The translations under genes and the position numbers were made by a program. From the NCBI GenBank assembly GCA_902478705.1, contig CABSMB010000019.1:1-11831 (forward strand): DNA of 11,831 nt. The letters are read 5' to 3'. The stretch's first letter is position 1, and the number at the start of each line of letters is the position of its first letter. Under the pieces are notes generated by a model. The model did no database searches, was not told the origin of the DNA, and worked only from the letters and a program-made list of their open reading frames with translations. Below, piece by piece: positions 1-6,518 of the stretch. The stretch is from an uncultured Collinsella sp. Its GTDB lineage: Bacteria; Actinomycetota; Coriobacteriia; Coriobacteriales; Coriobacteriaceae.

Positions 1-237
1 CCTGCTGAGCCCGAGTCTGCGGAGCCCCAAGGCGTCCCGAGCTTTGACGACGAGCCGCAGATGCCAATCGATACCGAGGGCGCGGTCGTCGAGAACCACG
101 AGGCCCCCGCGGCCGTCTTTGGCGGTGCGGCAACGGCTCCGTCCGGCTCGGCGCACGAGGGCAGCCTGCCGCTCGTCGATGGCGCCGGCGAAGACCCGGC
201 CGCCACGGTGGCCATGCCGGTTGCGCCTCAGGAGTAG
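1..237 (+). CDS. C-terminal tail of an unidentified protein (5' end outside window)
   Basis: Frame 1 is open from the first base to a TAG at 235-237, giving the last 78 residues of a larger protein. The stretch is rich in Pro, Ala, Glu, Asp and Gly, with acidic patches such as PAEPESAEP and FDDEPQ. It has no hydrophobic segment and no recognisable motif. It looks like a disordered acidic C-terminal tail, and the family cannot be told from it. The codon pattern, with G or C at most third positions, matches the neighbours, which supports it being coding. A different frame over 44-289 is also open, but it gives an Arg/Pro-rich translation typical of shadow frames in GC-rich DNA. The next gene has its own promoter about 55 bases downstream, so this gene probably ends its own transcription unit, although I see no clear terminator hairpin. 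Confidence 0.6.
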   Translation, partial: PAEPESAEPQGVPSFDDEPQMPIDTEGAVVENHEAPAAVFGGAATAPSGSAHEGSLPLVDGAGEDPAATVAMPVAPQE

Positions 238-291
238 GCTCACTCGCTTATCACCATCATGTACCTGCGCCTTTACCGTACGCAGATGAGC

Positions 292-322
292 GTGACGGCA
301 AGTGTTGCGCTGCGGGTATAAT
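292..322 (+). promoter_or_regulatory. Promoter for the ytxH-like/PRC-barrel gene pair
   Basis: A perfect TATAAT -10 box lies at 317-322. The best -35 match is GTGACG at 292-297 (4 of 6 to TTGACA), with a longish 19-base spacer. Transcription would start near 329, leaving a leader of about 45 bases before the YtxH start codon. The -10 is convincing and the -35 is weak, so an activator may help. Confidence 0.55.
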
Positions 323-373
323 GGACAGCATTCAAACGGTGGGCATCGAGGTGCCCGCAGGAGAGGAATGATC

Positions 374-763
374 ATGGGAAAGACTTTCAGCTTTGTCTCC
401 GGTGCGCTCTTTGGTGCTGCCGCCGGCGCTATCATCGGCGTTGCTCTGGCCCCGCGCTCGGGTGCCGAGACCCGCGCCATGGCCGCCGATATCGCCAACG
501 ATGCCTGGGACAACATGCGTGACACCTACGAGCACAGTGCCGAGGAGGCTCGTGCCGCGGTCAACGACTTTGGTCCGATGGTCGACGCCAAGACCGATGA
601 CCTGCGCGCCAAGGTCGACCTGGCCCGCGAGCGCATGGACCAGCTTCGCGAGCAGCTCAACGATGCCATCTCGGGCGGCAACGTGACGCCCGCTGCCGAC
701 GTCGTGGTCGAGAACGTCACTGAGGCCGACACCGAGGCCACGGAGCCCTCGACTGAGGCATAA
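374..763 (+). CDS. YtxH domain-containing small membrane protein
   Basis: 129 residues. The N-terminus, MGKTFSFVSGALFGAAAGAI followed by IGVALAPRSGAETR, is the classic YtxH pattern: one Gly/Ala-rich membrane helix (about residues 6-27) followed at once by the AP-x-SG-x-ETR signature. Residues 35-105 are charged and predicted helical, and probably coiled-coil (AKVDLARERMDQLREQLNDA). The last 25 residues are acidic and disordered. I chose ATG 374 because GAGAGG at 361-366 sits 7 bases upstream. ATG 368 in the same frame would add only Met-Ile. The stop overlaps the next ATG (TAATG at 761-765), so the two proteins are translationally coupled. YtxH proteins are linked to general stress in Firmicutes, but their molecular job is unknown. 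A role at the membrane together with the PRC-barrel partner is inference. Confidence 0.85.
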   Translation: MGKTFSFVSGALFGAAAGAIIGVALAPRSGAETRAMAADIANDAWDNMRDTYEHSAEEARAAVNDFGPMVDAKTDDLRAKVDLARERMDQLREQLNDAISGGNVTPAADVVVENVTEADTEATEPSTEA

Positions 764-1518
764 TGCGCGCAGGGGATTTTGTCGGCGTCAAGGTTTATCG
801 TAAGCCTGCCGAAGACAAGCGCACCAAAAAGGACGGCACGCCGCGCAGCCCTAAAAAGCTCGGCAAGATTCACTTTCCGGTCTTTACCCCGGGCGGCACG
901 CGCGTGGTGGGCTTTATGGTTCGCCAGTCCGATATCGCGGGTATGATCGAGCGCCCCGACCGCTTTGTGGCGCTCGATGCCATCGGCGTCTATGAGGGCG
1001 CTGTCGCGGTCGACGACGTCAAGGGCACCTACGATGCCGCCGCGGCCAAGCGCCTCGATATCAACCTGGACGATTGCATCATCTGGGTTGGCATGGACGT
1101 GCGCACGGAATCGGGCGATGTCGTGGGTTACTGCTCGGACGTTGAGTTCAAGCCGCGCTCGGGTATTGTGCAGATGTTCTACGTGACCGCCGGTGCCGCT
1201 TCGAGCGTGCTGGTGGGCGACACGCAGGTGCCGCCGACGATGCTGCGCGGCTACGAGAACGGTGCGATGATTGTCTCGGACGAGGTCAAGGCGCTCGGGT
1301 ATTCGGGCGGCGCGGCCGCCAAGGCTGCCGAGGCCAGTGTCGTGGTAGGCGATAAGGTCAAGAAGGGCGCCAAGGTGCTCGATGACAAGGGATCGGTCGC
1401 CGTGGACAAGGGCAGTCGTGCACTGGGCAAGCAGCTCGGCAAGACGCGCGGTATGTTCAAGGCCTTTAAGGACGAATATCAAAAGGCGAGCGGGGGCTCG
1501 TCAAAAGCTAGCAAATAG
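763..1518 (+). CDS. PRC-barrel domain protein
   Basis: 251 residues, no signal peptide and no membrane helix, so probably cytoplasmic. Two PRC-barrel-like halves can be made out. One covers about residues 5-80 (GVKVYRK, then KLGKIHFPVFTPGGTRVVGF). The other covers about 105-175 (IIWVGMDVRTESGDVVGYCS followed by a strand-rich DVEFKPRSGIVQMFYV). The C-terminal 70 residues are Ala/Lys/Gly-rich and basic, ending in a Lys/Ser tail that could bind nucleic acid or acidic lipid. PRC barrels occur in RimM, the photosynthetic reaction centre H subunit and many unassigned proteins, often as adaptors. ATG 763 overlaps the upstream TAA by one base, with GAGG at 755-758 as a weak ribosome site. Pairing with YtxH suggests a membrane-associated complex. 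The true function is unknown. Confidence 0.75.
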   Translation: MRAGDFVGVKVYRKPAEDKRTKKDGTPRSPKKLGKIHFPVFTPGGTRVVGFMVRQSDIAGMIERPDRFVALDAIGVYEGAVAVDDVKGTYDAAAAKRLDINLDDCIIWVGMDVRTESGDVVGYCSDVEFKPRSGIVQMFYVTAGAASSVLVGDTQVPPTMLRGYENGAMIVSDEVKALGYSGGAAAKAAEASVVVGDKVKKGAKVLDDKGSVAVDKGSRALGKQLGKTRGMFKAFKDEYQKASGGSSKASK

Positions 1519-1539
1519 CGACGTACCAAATGATGGGAG

Positions 1540-1577
1540 GCGAGCCGGAGACATGTTGCTCCGGCTCGCTGTGTTTA
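1540..1577 (+). terminator. Hairpin terminator or attenuator after the PRC-barrel gene
   Basis: A perfect 11-bp stem, GCGAGCCGGAG (1540-1550) with CTCCGGCTCGC (1559-1569), encloses an 8-base loop. It is followed by a T-rich but broken tail (TGTGTTTAT). It lies only 13-20 bases before the next start codon, and the next gene's ribosome site follows directly. Termination is therefore probably partial, since no promoter is visible between it and that gene. Confidence 0.65.
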
Positions 1578-1590
1578 TGGGGGAGGGCAC

Positions 1591-2997
1591 ATGCGCCAAA
1601 ACGGATCTAACTTAAATGGGCGCTCGGGTGCGCGTCCGACGGCGCGCCGCGACCTGGGGCAGCTGCCCAGCGGTCAGCGTCGGCGTCGCCGTAAGCCCGG
1701 TGCGATGTACCTCAACCATAGCCGTGGGTTTAGCGATCGCAGCGCGCGCATCGGCAACGGGCGCTCGCCGCGCCGACCGTCCCGTCTGCCCTATGCGCTC
1801 ATCGCCGTGGGTTGTGCGCTCGTGCTGTTTATCGCTGCCGTCGTGGGCTACGTCAACCGCAGCGTGGACGTGGAGCTCAACGGCCAAAAGACCGCGGTGC
1901 GCGTGGGCTCTACGTTGCAGAATCTTATCGACGATCAAAGCCTGACCGAAACGTACGACGCCGGCGATCTGCTGGCCGTCGACGACAGCGTGCTCAAGCG
2001 CCATGGCGGCGAAAAGCTGTCGGTGAAGGTCGACGGCAAGCGCGTGAAGCAAGGCAAATGGGATAGTCACGAGCTTACGGGTGGCGAGAAGGTGACGGTC
2101 AAGGACGGCCGCAACGCGTACGAAAAGCACGAAGTCCAGGCCACGACTATCGAGCCAAAGCTTAAGGTCGAGGGCACGGGTGCCATTGAGTATGTCAAAA
2201 CCTGGGGCGTTCAGGGCCGCTCCGAGGTATGGGTCGGCGAGCGGTCGGGCAAGACGCAGGACCGTGGCGAGGTCGTGCCCGCCACCGACTGCGTAGTCGA
2301 GTGCGCAAGTGTGGCGCCCAAGGGCAACGAAAAGTACGTGGCCCTGACATTTGACGAGGGTCCGAGTGGCGCGACCAAGCAGATTTTGCAGGTGCTCAAG
2401 GAAAAGGGCGTTACGGCGACGTTCTTCCTTTCGGGCGATGCCGCGGAAGCCTCGCCCGCTACTGCCAAAGCGATTGTCGATGCCGGGTGCGAGATCGGCT
2501 CCAACAGCTACAGCGATGATTCGCTCAAGGGCGAGGATCGCGAGACGGTGCGCAAGCAGATCACGAAGGGCACCGAGGCGATTAAGTCGGCGACCGGCGT
2601 CGAGACGATGCTTTTGCGTGCCCCCTACGCCGCGTTTGACGAGCAAAACTGGATCGACTCGATGGACCTGGTGTCCGCCGTGGTTTCGTGGAATATCGAT
2701 TCGGGCGACTGGCTGCTCAACGGCGCTGACGAGCAAGTATCGACCGTGCTCGATTCGGTGACGCCGGGCAATATTGTGCTGCTCACCGATAGCGATGAGT
2801 GCGCCGAGCAGACGCTCGAGGCGCTGCCGCAGATTATCGACGGCCTTGTCGCCGACGGCTACAAGATCGTGACGCTCAGCGACCTGGTCAAGACGGACAT
2901 GGCATTGAGCAAAAAGCTCACCTCGCTCACCAAGGTTTCCATGCCCAAAAACGCCGTGTTCCCCCAACTCCCCGAGGACGACGACACCGCAGAGTAG
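1591..2997 (+). CDS. Membrane-anchored polysaccharide deacetylase-like protein (NodB/CE4 fold, probably inactive)
   Basis: 468 residues. In order: a basic cytoplasmic N-terminus with an Arg run (1-66); one membrane helix (about 67-88); a small beta-rich domain resembling the DUF348/ubiquitin-like repeats of cell-wall proteins (about 91-172); a linker; and a NodB homology domain (about 247-435). CE4 enzymes deacetylate peptidoglycan or chitin-like sugars outside the cell, using an Asp-His-His metal site. Here motif 1 is TFDEGP (253-258) instead of TFDDGP. Motif 2 is SNSYSDDSL (304-312) where NHTYSHPDL is usual. Motif 3, RAPY (343-346), and the DSGDW block (370-374) are kept. Motif 5 is LLTDSD (397-402) where LMHD is usual. 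Thus the second Asp and all three catalytic His appear replaced, which suggests a non-catalytic glycan-binding relative or unusual metal chemistry. The start is set by GGGAGGG at 1581-1587. The reading frame is intact. Confidence 0.85.
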   Translation: MRQNGSNLNGRSGARPTARRDLGQLPSGQRRRRRKPGAMYLNHSRGFSDRSARIGNGRSPRRPSRLPYALIAVGCALVLFIAAVVGYVNRSVDVELNGQKTAVRVGSTLQNLIDDQSLTETYDAGDLLAVDDSVLKRHGGEKLSVKVDGKRVKQGKWDSHELTGGEKVTVKDGRNAYEKHEVQATTIEPKLKVEGTGAIEYVKTWGVQGRSEVWVGERSGKTQDRGEVVPATDCVVECASVAPKGNEKYVALTFDEGPSGATKQILQVLKEKGVTATFFLSGDAAEASPATAKAIVDAGCEIGSNSYSDDSLKGEDRETVRKQITKGTEAIKSATGVETMLLRAPYAAFDEQNWIDSMDLVSAVVSWNIDSGDWLLNGADEQVSTVLDSVTPGNIVLLTDSDECAEQTLEALPQIIDGLVADGYKIVTLSDLVKTDMALSKKLTSLTKVSMPKNAVFPQLPEDDDTAE

Positions 2998-3097
2998 TCA
3001 TGTAAGAACGTCCCCAATGACTATGTCACGGATACGTCAGTGTTTGGTATGCCTGCAATGTGCAGCGCATAAATTCGGTGCCGCAGCGCGATGCTGA
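2998..3097. other. Intergenic DNA before the Mg2+ unit
   Basis: No coding signal is seen here. A short 5-bp hairpin (CTGCA-ATG-TGCAG, 3053-3065) lies in it but has no T-run, so I do not call a terminator for the deacetylase gene. The rest of this 322-base gap is the promoter and leader listed next. Confidence 0.5.
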
Positions 3098-3106
3098 TGC
3101 TATAGT
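3098..3106 (+). promoter_or_regulatory. Putative extended -10 promoter of the MgtE/Nramp unit
   Basis: TGCTATAGT is an extended -10 element (TG, one base, then TATAGT, 5 of 6 to consensus). No good -35 is seen at the usual distance, which is tolerable for extended -10 promoters. Transcription would start near 3113, giving an untranslated leader of about 205 bases. Confidence 0.45.
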
Positions 3107-3121
3107 TACTGCGGTTAATGA

Positions 3122-3295
3122 GGGTCAAGAGAAAGGTTACAGGTGAAATCCAAACCTCGACCATACAGTCGATGACCCCATGCAGGTGCTTTCTGCGCGT
3201 GCACGGGGTGTGAGCGTCGAGCGGCGTGCCGCCCGCGCATGCGTATACATGTCTAAAAGTCCACGGATTGCGTGCCGGCATGGTCACGCGGTCCG
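3122..3295 (+). promoter_or_regulatory. Structured mRNA leader, candidate riboswitch before the Mg2+ transport genes
   Basis: Several helices can be drawn by hand. A closing stem, GGGTCA (3122-3127) with TGACCC (3173-3178), encloses hairpin AGGTT/AACCT (3134-3138, 3153-3157) and hairpin CGAC/GTCG (3158-3161, 3168-3171), forming a three-way junction. A long hairpin, 3175-3209, pairs ACCCC with GGGGT, TGCA with TGCA, and GTGC with GCGC around a TTTCT loop. It uses the same bases 3175-3178 as the closing stem, so the two folds exclude each other. A small GCGG/CCGC hairpin lies at 3221-3232. An 11-bp stem with two G-U pairs (3264-3274 with 3285-3295) ends 13 bases before the ribosome site. No T-run follows any hairpin, so control of translation or stability is more likely than termination. 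I cannot match it to the M-box, yybP-ykoY or cobalamin classes. Function is inference. Confidence 0.45.
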
Positions 3296-3319
3296 CAGGA
3301 ATAATGATGGGGAGCACCA

Positions 3320-5164
3320 TTGAATTATCTGAGTGAGATGCTCAAATTGCCGGTCTTGGACGTCGATGGCGAAAAGCTCGGCGTTGTGAACGATTTTGGC
3401 ATTGCAACCGGCGAAGTTTTTCCGCACGTGACGTCGCTCGCGTTCCGTGGTCCCGGCAAGACGCCGTTTATGATCAGCTGGCGCAAATGGGTCGACCGTA
3501 TCGACGAGACGGGTGTACACCTTAAGACGTCGGCCACCGAAATCCGTTTTTCGTACCTGCAGCCGACCGAGCTGTTGCTGGCGCGCGATGTTCTCAACAA
3601 GCAGATTGTCGACACACAGGGCATGAAGGTCGTGCGCGTCAACGACATCAAGTTCTCCATGTCGGGCGAAAATCAGCTGCGCCTGCTGGGTGCCGAGGTC
3701 GGTGCCCGCGGTCTGCTGCGTGCAATCAGCCCCGCGCTCGAGCACGTCGTCGAGGGCTTTATGAAGCACCTGGGCAAGCCGCTCAGCGAGGACATTATCG
3801 CCTGGTCTTATATGGACCTGCTCGATCGCTCGACTAAAAACATCCAGCTCTCGGTGTCGCACAAGACGCTTGGCGAGCTGCATCCTGCCGACATCGCTGA
3901 CATCATCGAGCAGCTCGACCCGCGCCTGCGCGCGCAGGTGTTCGCGCAGCTCGATACGGCACAGGCCGCCGAGGCCATCTCGGAGTTCGATGACGACGAG
4001 CTCATGACCGAGATGCTCGAGGGCCTGTCCGATACCGACGCATCGTCGATGCTGGCCATGATGGACCCGGACGATGCTGCCGACCTGATCGACGAGCTCG
4101 ATTATGAGAAGGCCGAGAAGCTCCTGCGCCTGATGGGCGTCAAGGAGGAGAAGGCGATTCGTAATCTGCTGGGCTACGAGGACAACACCGCCGGCCGCAT
4201 CATGACCTCGGAGTTTGTCTCGCTGCCCGCCACGGCGACGGTCGGCGATGCCATCGAGGCGATTCGCAAGCTCGACGAGGACTTTGAGAGCGTCTATTAC
4301 GTCTATACCGAGGATCCGAGCGGCATGCTGACGGGCGTGCTTTCGCTGCGCACGCTGATCGTGGCCGACCGCGACGCCACGCTGGGCCAGCTCGCCTATC
4401 GCGATCTGGTCTACGTGTCGCCCGACGAGGACCAGGAAGACGTGACGGACGAGATGACCAAGTACGACCTGGTTGCCATCCCTGTCTGCGACGAGAACCG
4501 TCATATCCTGGGTATCGTGACCTTCGACGACGCCATGGACGTAATCGCCGAGGAGCATCAGGAGGACCTGCAGATCGCCGGTGTCGGCTCGGGCGATAGC
4601 GCGTCGGACGACTCGACGAACGTGCTCAGCTGGTTCGTGCATCGTCAGTACTGGGTCGTCGTGTGGGGCATCGCCTCGTGCATTATGGCGACGGTGCTGG
4701 GGACGGCGCTGGGCTCCGCGCATCTGGTGGTGTTCCCCATGTGCGCCATGCCGCTCGTGCTGCTGGCTGCCTCGCGCATGGTGTCGTTCGTCAAGAACTA
4801 CTTCCTCGAGTACGACGGTCACGACGACGAGCCCAAACCGTACCTGGGATTCTTCTTCCAGAGCACGGGCATGGGCCTGATCCTTTCGCTTGTTACTTAC
4901 CTGTGCGCGCAGCTGGTGCGCACCGCTGCGTTCCCCGATGCCTCTATGTTTGAGGAGCAGCTCTTTACCGGCTGCTTTAACATTGCCGCCATCATCTGCC
5001 TGGTGGGCAACATGAGCGCCGTGATTTACCTGATGGTGCTGTTCTGGCGCGATGAGCACGACCTTAACACGTCGGGTACCGCCATGAACGTCATCGCCGT
5101 CATGATCTCGTGTGTGGCGTACTGCATCGCCGCGGTGCTGCTCACCATGTCGGTCATGGGATAG
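3320..5164 (+). CDS. MgtE-like magnesium transporter/sensor with PRC-barrel, MgtE_N and CBS domains and a divergent membrane domain
   Basis: 614 residues. The start is TTG at 3320, set by GGGGAG at 3309-3314. The nearby ATGs at 3304 and 3307 are out of frame, and the next in-frame ATG (3338) lacks a ribosome site. Domain order: two PRC-barrel-like segments (about 8-80 and 85-135); an MgtE_N helical superhelix (about 185-285, beginning LGELHPADIADIIEQLDP and rich in Asp/Glu); a CBS pair (about 290-412, beginning TAGRIMTSEFVSLP); and five membrane helices (about 443-465, 468-490, 508-533, 549-576, 587-612). In MgtE the N and CBS domains bind Mg2+ and close the channel when cytosolic Mg2+ is high. 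The membrane part lacks the usual Pro plus GNxGxQ-type signature of MgtE channels (seen instead: VFPMCAMPLVLLAASRMVSF), so transport by this protein is uncertain. It is followed 8 bases later by an Nramp-type gene, so it may sense Mg2+ for that partner. Confidence 0.8.
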   Translation: MNYLSEMLKLPVLDVDGEKLGVVNDFGIATGEVFPHVTSLAFRGPGKTPFMISWRKWVDRIDETGVHLKTSATEIRFSYLQPTELLLARDVLNKQIVDTQGMKVVRVNDIKFSMSGENQLRLLGAEVGARGLLRAISPALEHVVEGFMKHLGKPLSEDIIAWSYMDLLDRSTKNIQLSVSHKTLGELHPADIADIIEQLDPRLRAQVFAQLDTAQAAEAISEFDDDELMTEMLEGLSDTDASSMLAMMDPDDAADLIDELDYEKAEKLLRLMGVKEEKAIRNLLGYEDNTAGRIMTSEFVSLPATATVGDAIEAIRKLDEDFESVYYVYTEDPSGMLTGVLSLRTLIVADRDATLGQLAYRDLVYVSPDEDQEDVTDEMTKYDLVAIPVCDENRHILGIVTFDDAMDVIAEEHQEDLQIAGVGSGDSASDDSTNVLSWFVHRQYWVVVWGIASCIMATVLGTALGSAHLVVFPMCAMPLVLLAASRMVSFVKNYFLEYDGHDDEPKPYLGFFFQSTGMGLILSLVTYLCAQLVRTAAFPDASMFEEQLFTGCFNIAAIICLVGNMSAVIYLMVLFWRDEHDLNTSGTAMNVIAVMISCVAYCIAAVLLTMSVMG

Positions 5165-5172
5165 GTGGTCGC

Positions 5173-6435
5173 GTGCAAAACACGAAGCAAAAGGCGAGCA
5201 CCAAGCAAAAGCTGACCATTGCGGCCATCTTTGGCGCTATGGGCCCCGGTCTGTTGGCGGCGCTTTCGGGTAACGACGCCGGCGGCATCGCCACGTATTC
5301 CAGCGCGGGCGCCAGCTATGGCTATAAGATGCTCTGGATGCTTCCCGTCATGACCGTGCTGCTTATCGTGACGCAGGAGACCGCGGCGCGCTGCGGATGC
5401 GTCACGGGTAAGGGCCTGGCGTCGCTCATTCGCGAGCGCTTTGGCGTGCGCAAGAGCGTGCTGGCCATGGCGGCGCTGCTGATTGCCAACACAGCCGTGA
5501 CCATTTCGGAGTTCGCGGGTATCGCGAGTGGTCTTGCCCTGTTTGGCGTGCCGGCGAGCATTTCGGTGCCGCTCGTGGCATTGCTGGTTTGGATGCTTAC
5601 CATGTCGGGCAGTTTCCAGCGCATCGAGAAGATTTTGTTGCTGGTAAGCTGCGTGTTCGTGACCTACATCGTCGCCGCGTTTATGGCCGGCCCCAACTGG
5701 GGTGAGGTCGCGGTCGACTTGGTCGTCCCCAATATTCAAAACGACCCCAGCTACGTGTCGCTCGTGGTCGCAACGATCGGTACCACCATCGCACCGTGGA
5801 TGATCTTCTTGGCTCAGAACAACGTGGTCGATAAGAATGCGGGCGAGGACGACATCGTGCTGCAGCGTATTGATACCGTGAGCGGCTCGATCGCTGCCGA
5901 TATCATTGCGGGCTTCATTATCATCACGACCGGTACGGTGCTGTTCCCGGCGGGTATTCAGATTAGTGATGCCGCCGATGCCGCCCGCGCGCTGGAGCCC
6001 ATCGCGGGTCAGTGGTCCACGGTGTTGTTTGCCTCGGGCCTGGTCGCAGCGAGCTTTTTGGCTGCCTGCGTGCTGCCGGGCGTTACGTCGAGTGCCATCT
6101 GCGAGGCATTTGGTTGGGAACGAGGCGCCGATCGCAGCTGGGACGAGGCCCCGGTCTATCGCGGCATCATTACGGCCATCATCGGCATTTCTGCCGTGTT
6201 GGTGCTCATGCCCGGCGTCGATTTGTTCCAGATTATGATGACCTCGCAGGTCATCAACGGCGTGCTGCTGCCCGTAGTTTTGGTATTCCAGGTGGTTATC
6301 GCGGCGGATCGCCACATTATGGGGGCCAACCGCAACGGTCGCGTGTGGAACGTGCTCACGTGGGCGACTATCGGCGTGATTACGGTGCTGACGGTCGTCA
6401 TGTTTGTGCTGCAAGCGATGGGCTACAGCGCGTAG
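5173..6435 (+). CDS. Nramp-family divalent metal transporter, probably the Mg2+-type (NRMT-like) clade
   Basis: 420 residues from GTG 5173, which has AGGTGG at 5163-5168 four bases before it. An in-frame ATG at 5110 lies inside the upstream gene and yields an implausible N-terminus. About 11 membrane helices fit the LeuT-like SLC11/Nramp fold. Helix 1 reads GPGLLAALSGNDAGGIATYS, so the DPGN metal motif is DAGG (35-38): the Asp is kept and the Asn lost. Helix 6 reads GTTIAPWMIFLAQ, so the metal-binding Met is Ala207 and the usual proton-linked His is Trp209. Loss of the soft Met ligand argues against Mn2+/Fe2+. The same type of change marks the Nramp-related Mg2+ transporters described from Eggerthella lenta, a member of the same bacterial class. 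Coupling with the MgtE-like gene supports Mg2+ uptake across the cytoplasmic membrane. Substrate is inferred; family is secure. Confidence 0.85.
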   Translation: MQNTKQKASTKQKLTIAAIFGAMGPGLLAALSGNDAGGIATYSSAGASYGYKMLWMLPVMTVLLIVTQETAARCGCVTGKGLASLIRERFGVRKSVLAMAALLIANTAVTISEFAGIASGLALFGVPASISVPLVALLVWMLTMSGSFQRIEKILLLVSCVFVTYIVAAFMAGPNWGEVAVDLVVPNIQNDPSYVSLVVATIGTTIAPWMIFLAQNNVVDKNAGEDDIVLQRIDTVSGSIAADIIAGFIIITTGTVLFPAGIQISDAADAARALEPIAGQWSTVLFASGLVAASFLAACVLPGVTSSAICEAFGWERGADRSWDEAPVYRGIITAIIGISAVLVLMPGVDLFQIMMTSQVINGVLLPVVLVFQVVIAADRHIMGANRNGRVWNVLTWATIGVITVLTVVMFVLQAMGYSA

Positions 6436-6457
6436 CGCCTCTTTTGGGTTTCGAGCG

Positions 6458-6488
6458 GGCCGCGGCCATGGGCTGCGGCCTCTTTTTT
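6458..6488 (+). terminator. Strong intrinsic terminator of the MgtE/Nramp unit
   Basis: GGCCGCGGCC (6458-6467) pairs with GGCTGCGGCC (6471-6480) over 10 positions with one G-U pair, closing an ATG loop. It is followed by TCTTTTTT. It lies 22 bases after the Nramp stop codon. Confidence 0.9.
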
Positions 6489-6518
6489 GCCCGCTACAGG
6501 GGGTCAGTTATATAACGA

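Noticed and set aside
44..289. Open frame at the left edge in a second plus-strand frame
   Set aside because: The translation is Arg/Ser/Pro-rich. Frame 1 over the same bases has a normal codon pattern and a plausible acidic tail.
3107..3308. M-box (Mg2+) or cobalamin riboswitch as a firm call
   Set aside because: Only scattered short matches to either consensus could be found by eye, and the conserved core elements are not in the right order. It is kept as an unclassified structured leader.
3021..3320. Minus-strand open frame of 99 codons across the leader region
   Set aside because: No ribosome site and unlike coding composition. The region's base-pairing pattern is better explained as an untranslated leader.
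3284..5059. Long minus-strand open frame opposite the MgtE-like gene, and similar ones at 526-1482, 1612-2967 and 5026-6414
   Set aside because: These are His/Arg/Ala-rich translations with no motif, ribosome site or promoter, lying exactly opposite well-recognised genes. They are the usual antisense shadows of GC-rich codons.
6507..6516. GTTATATAAC palindrome next to the inverted-repeat element as a target-site duplication
   Set aside because: It is a perfect 10-base palindrome but has no copy on the right side of the element, so it is not a duplication.
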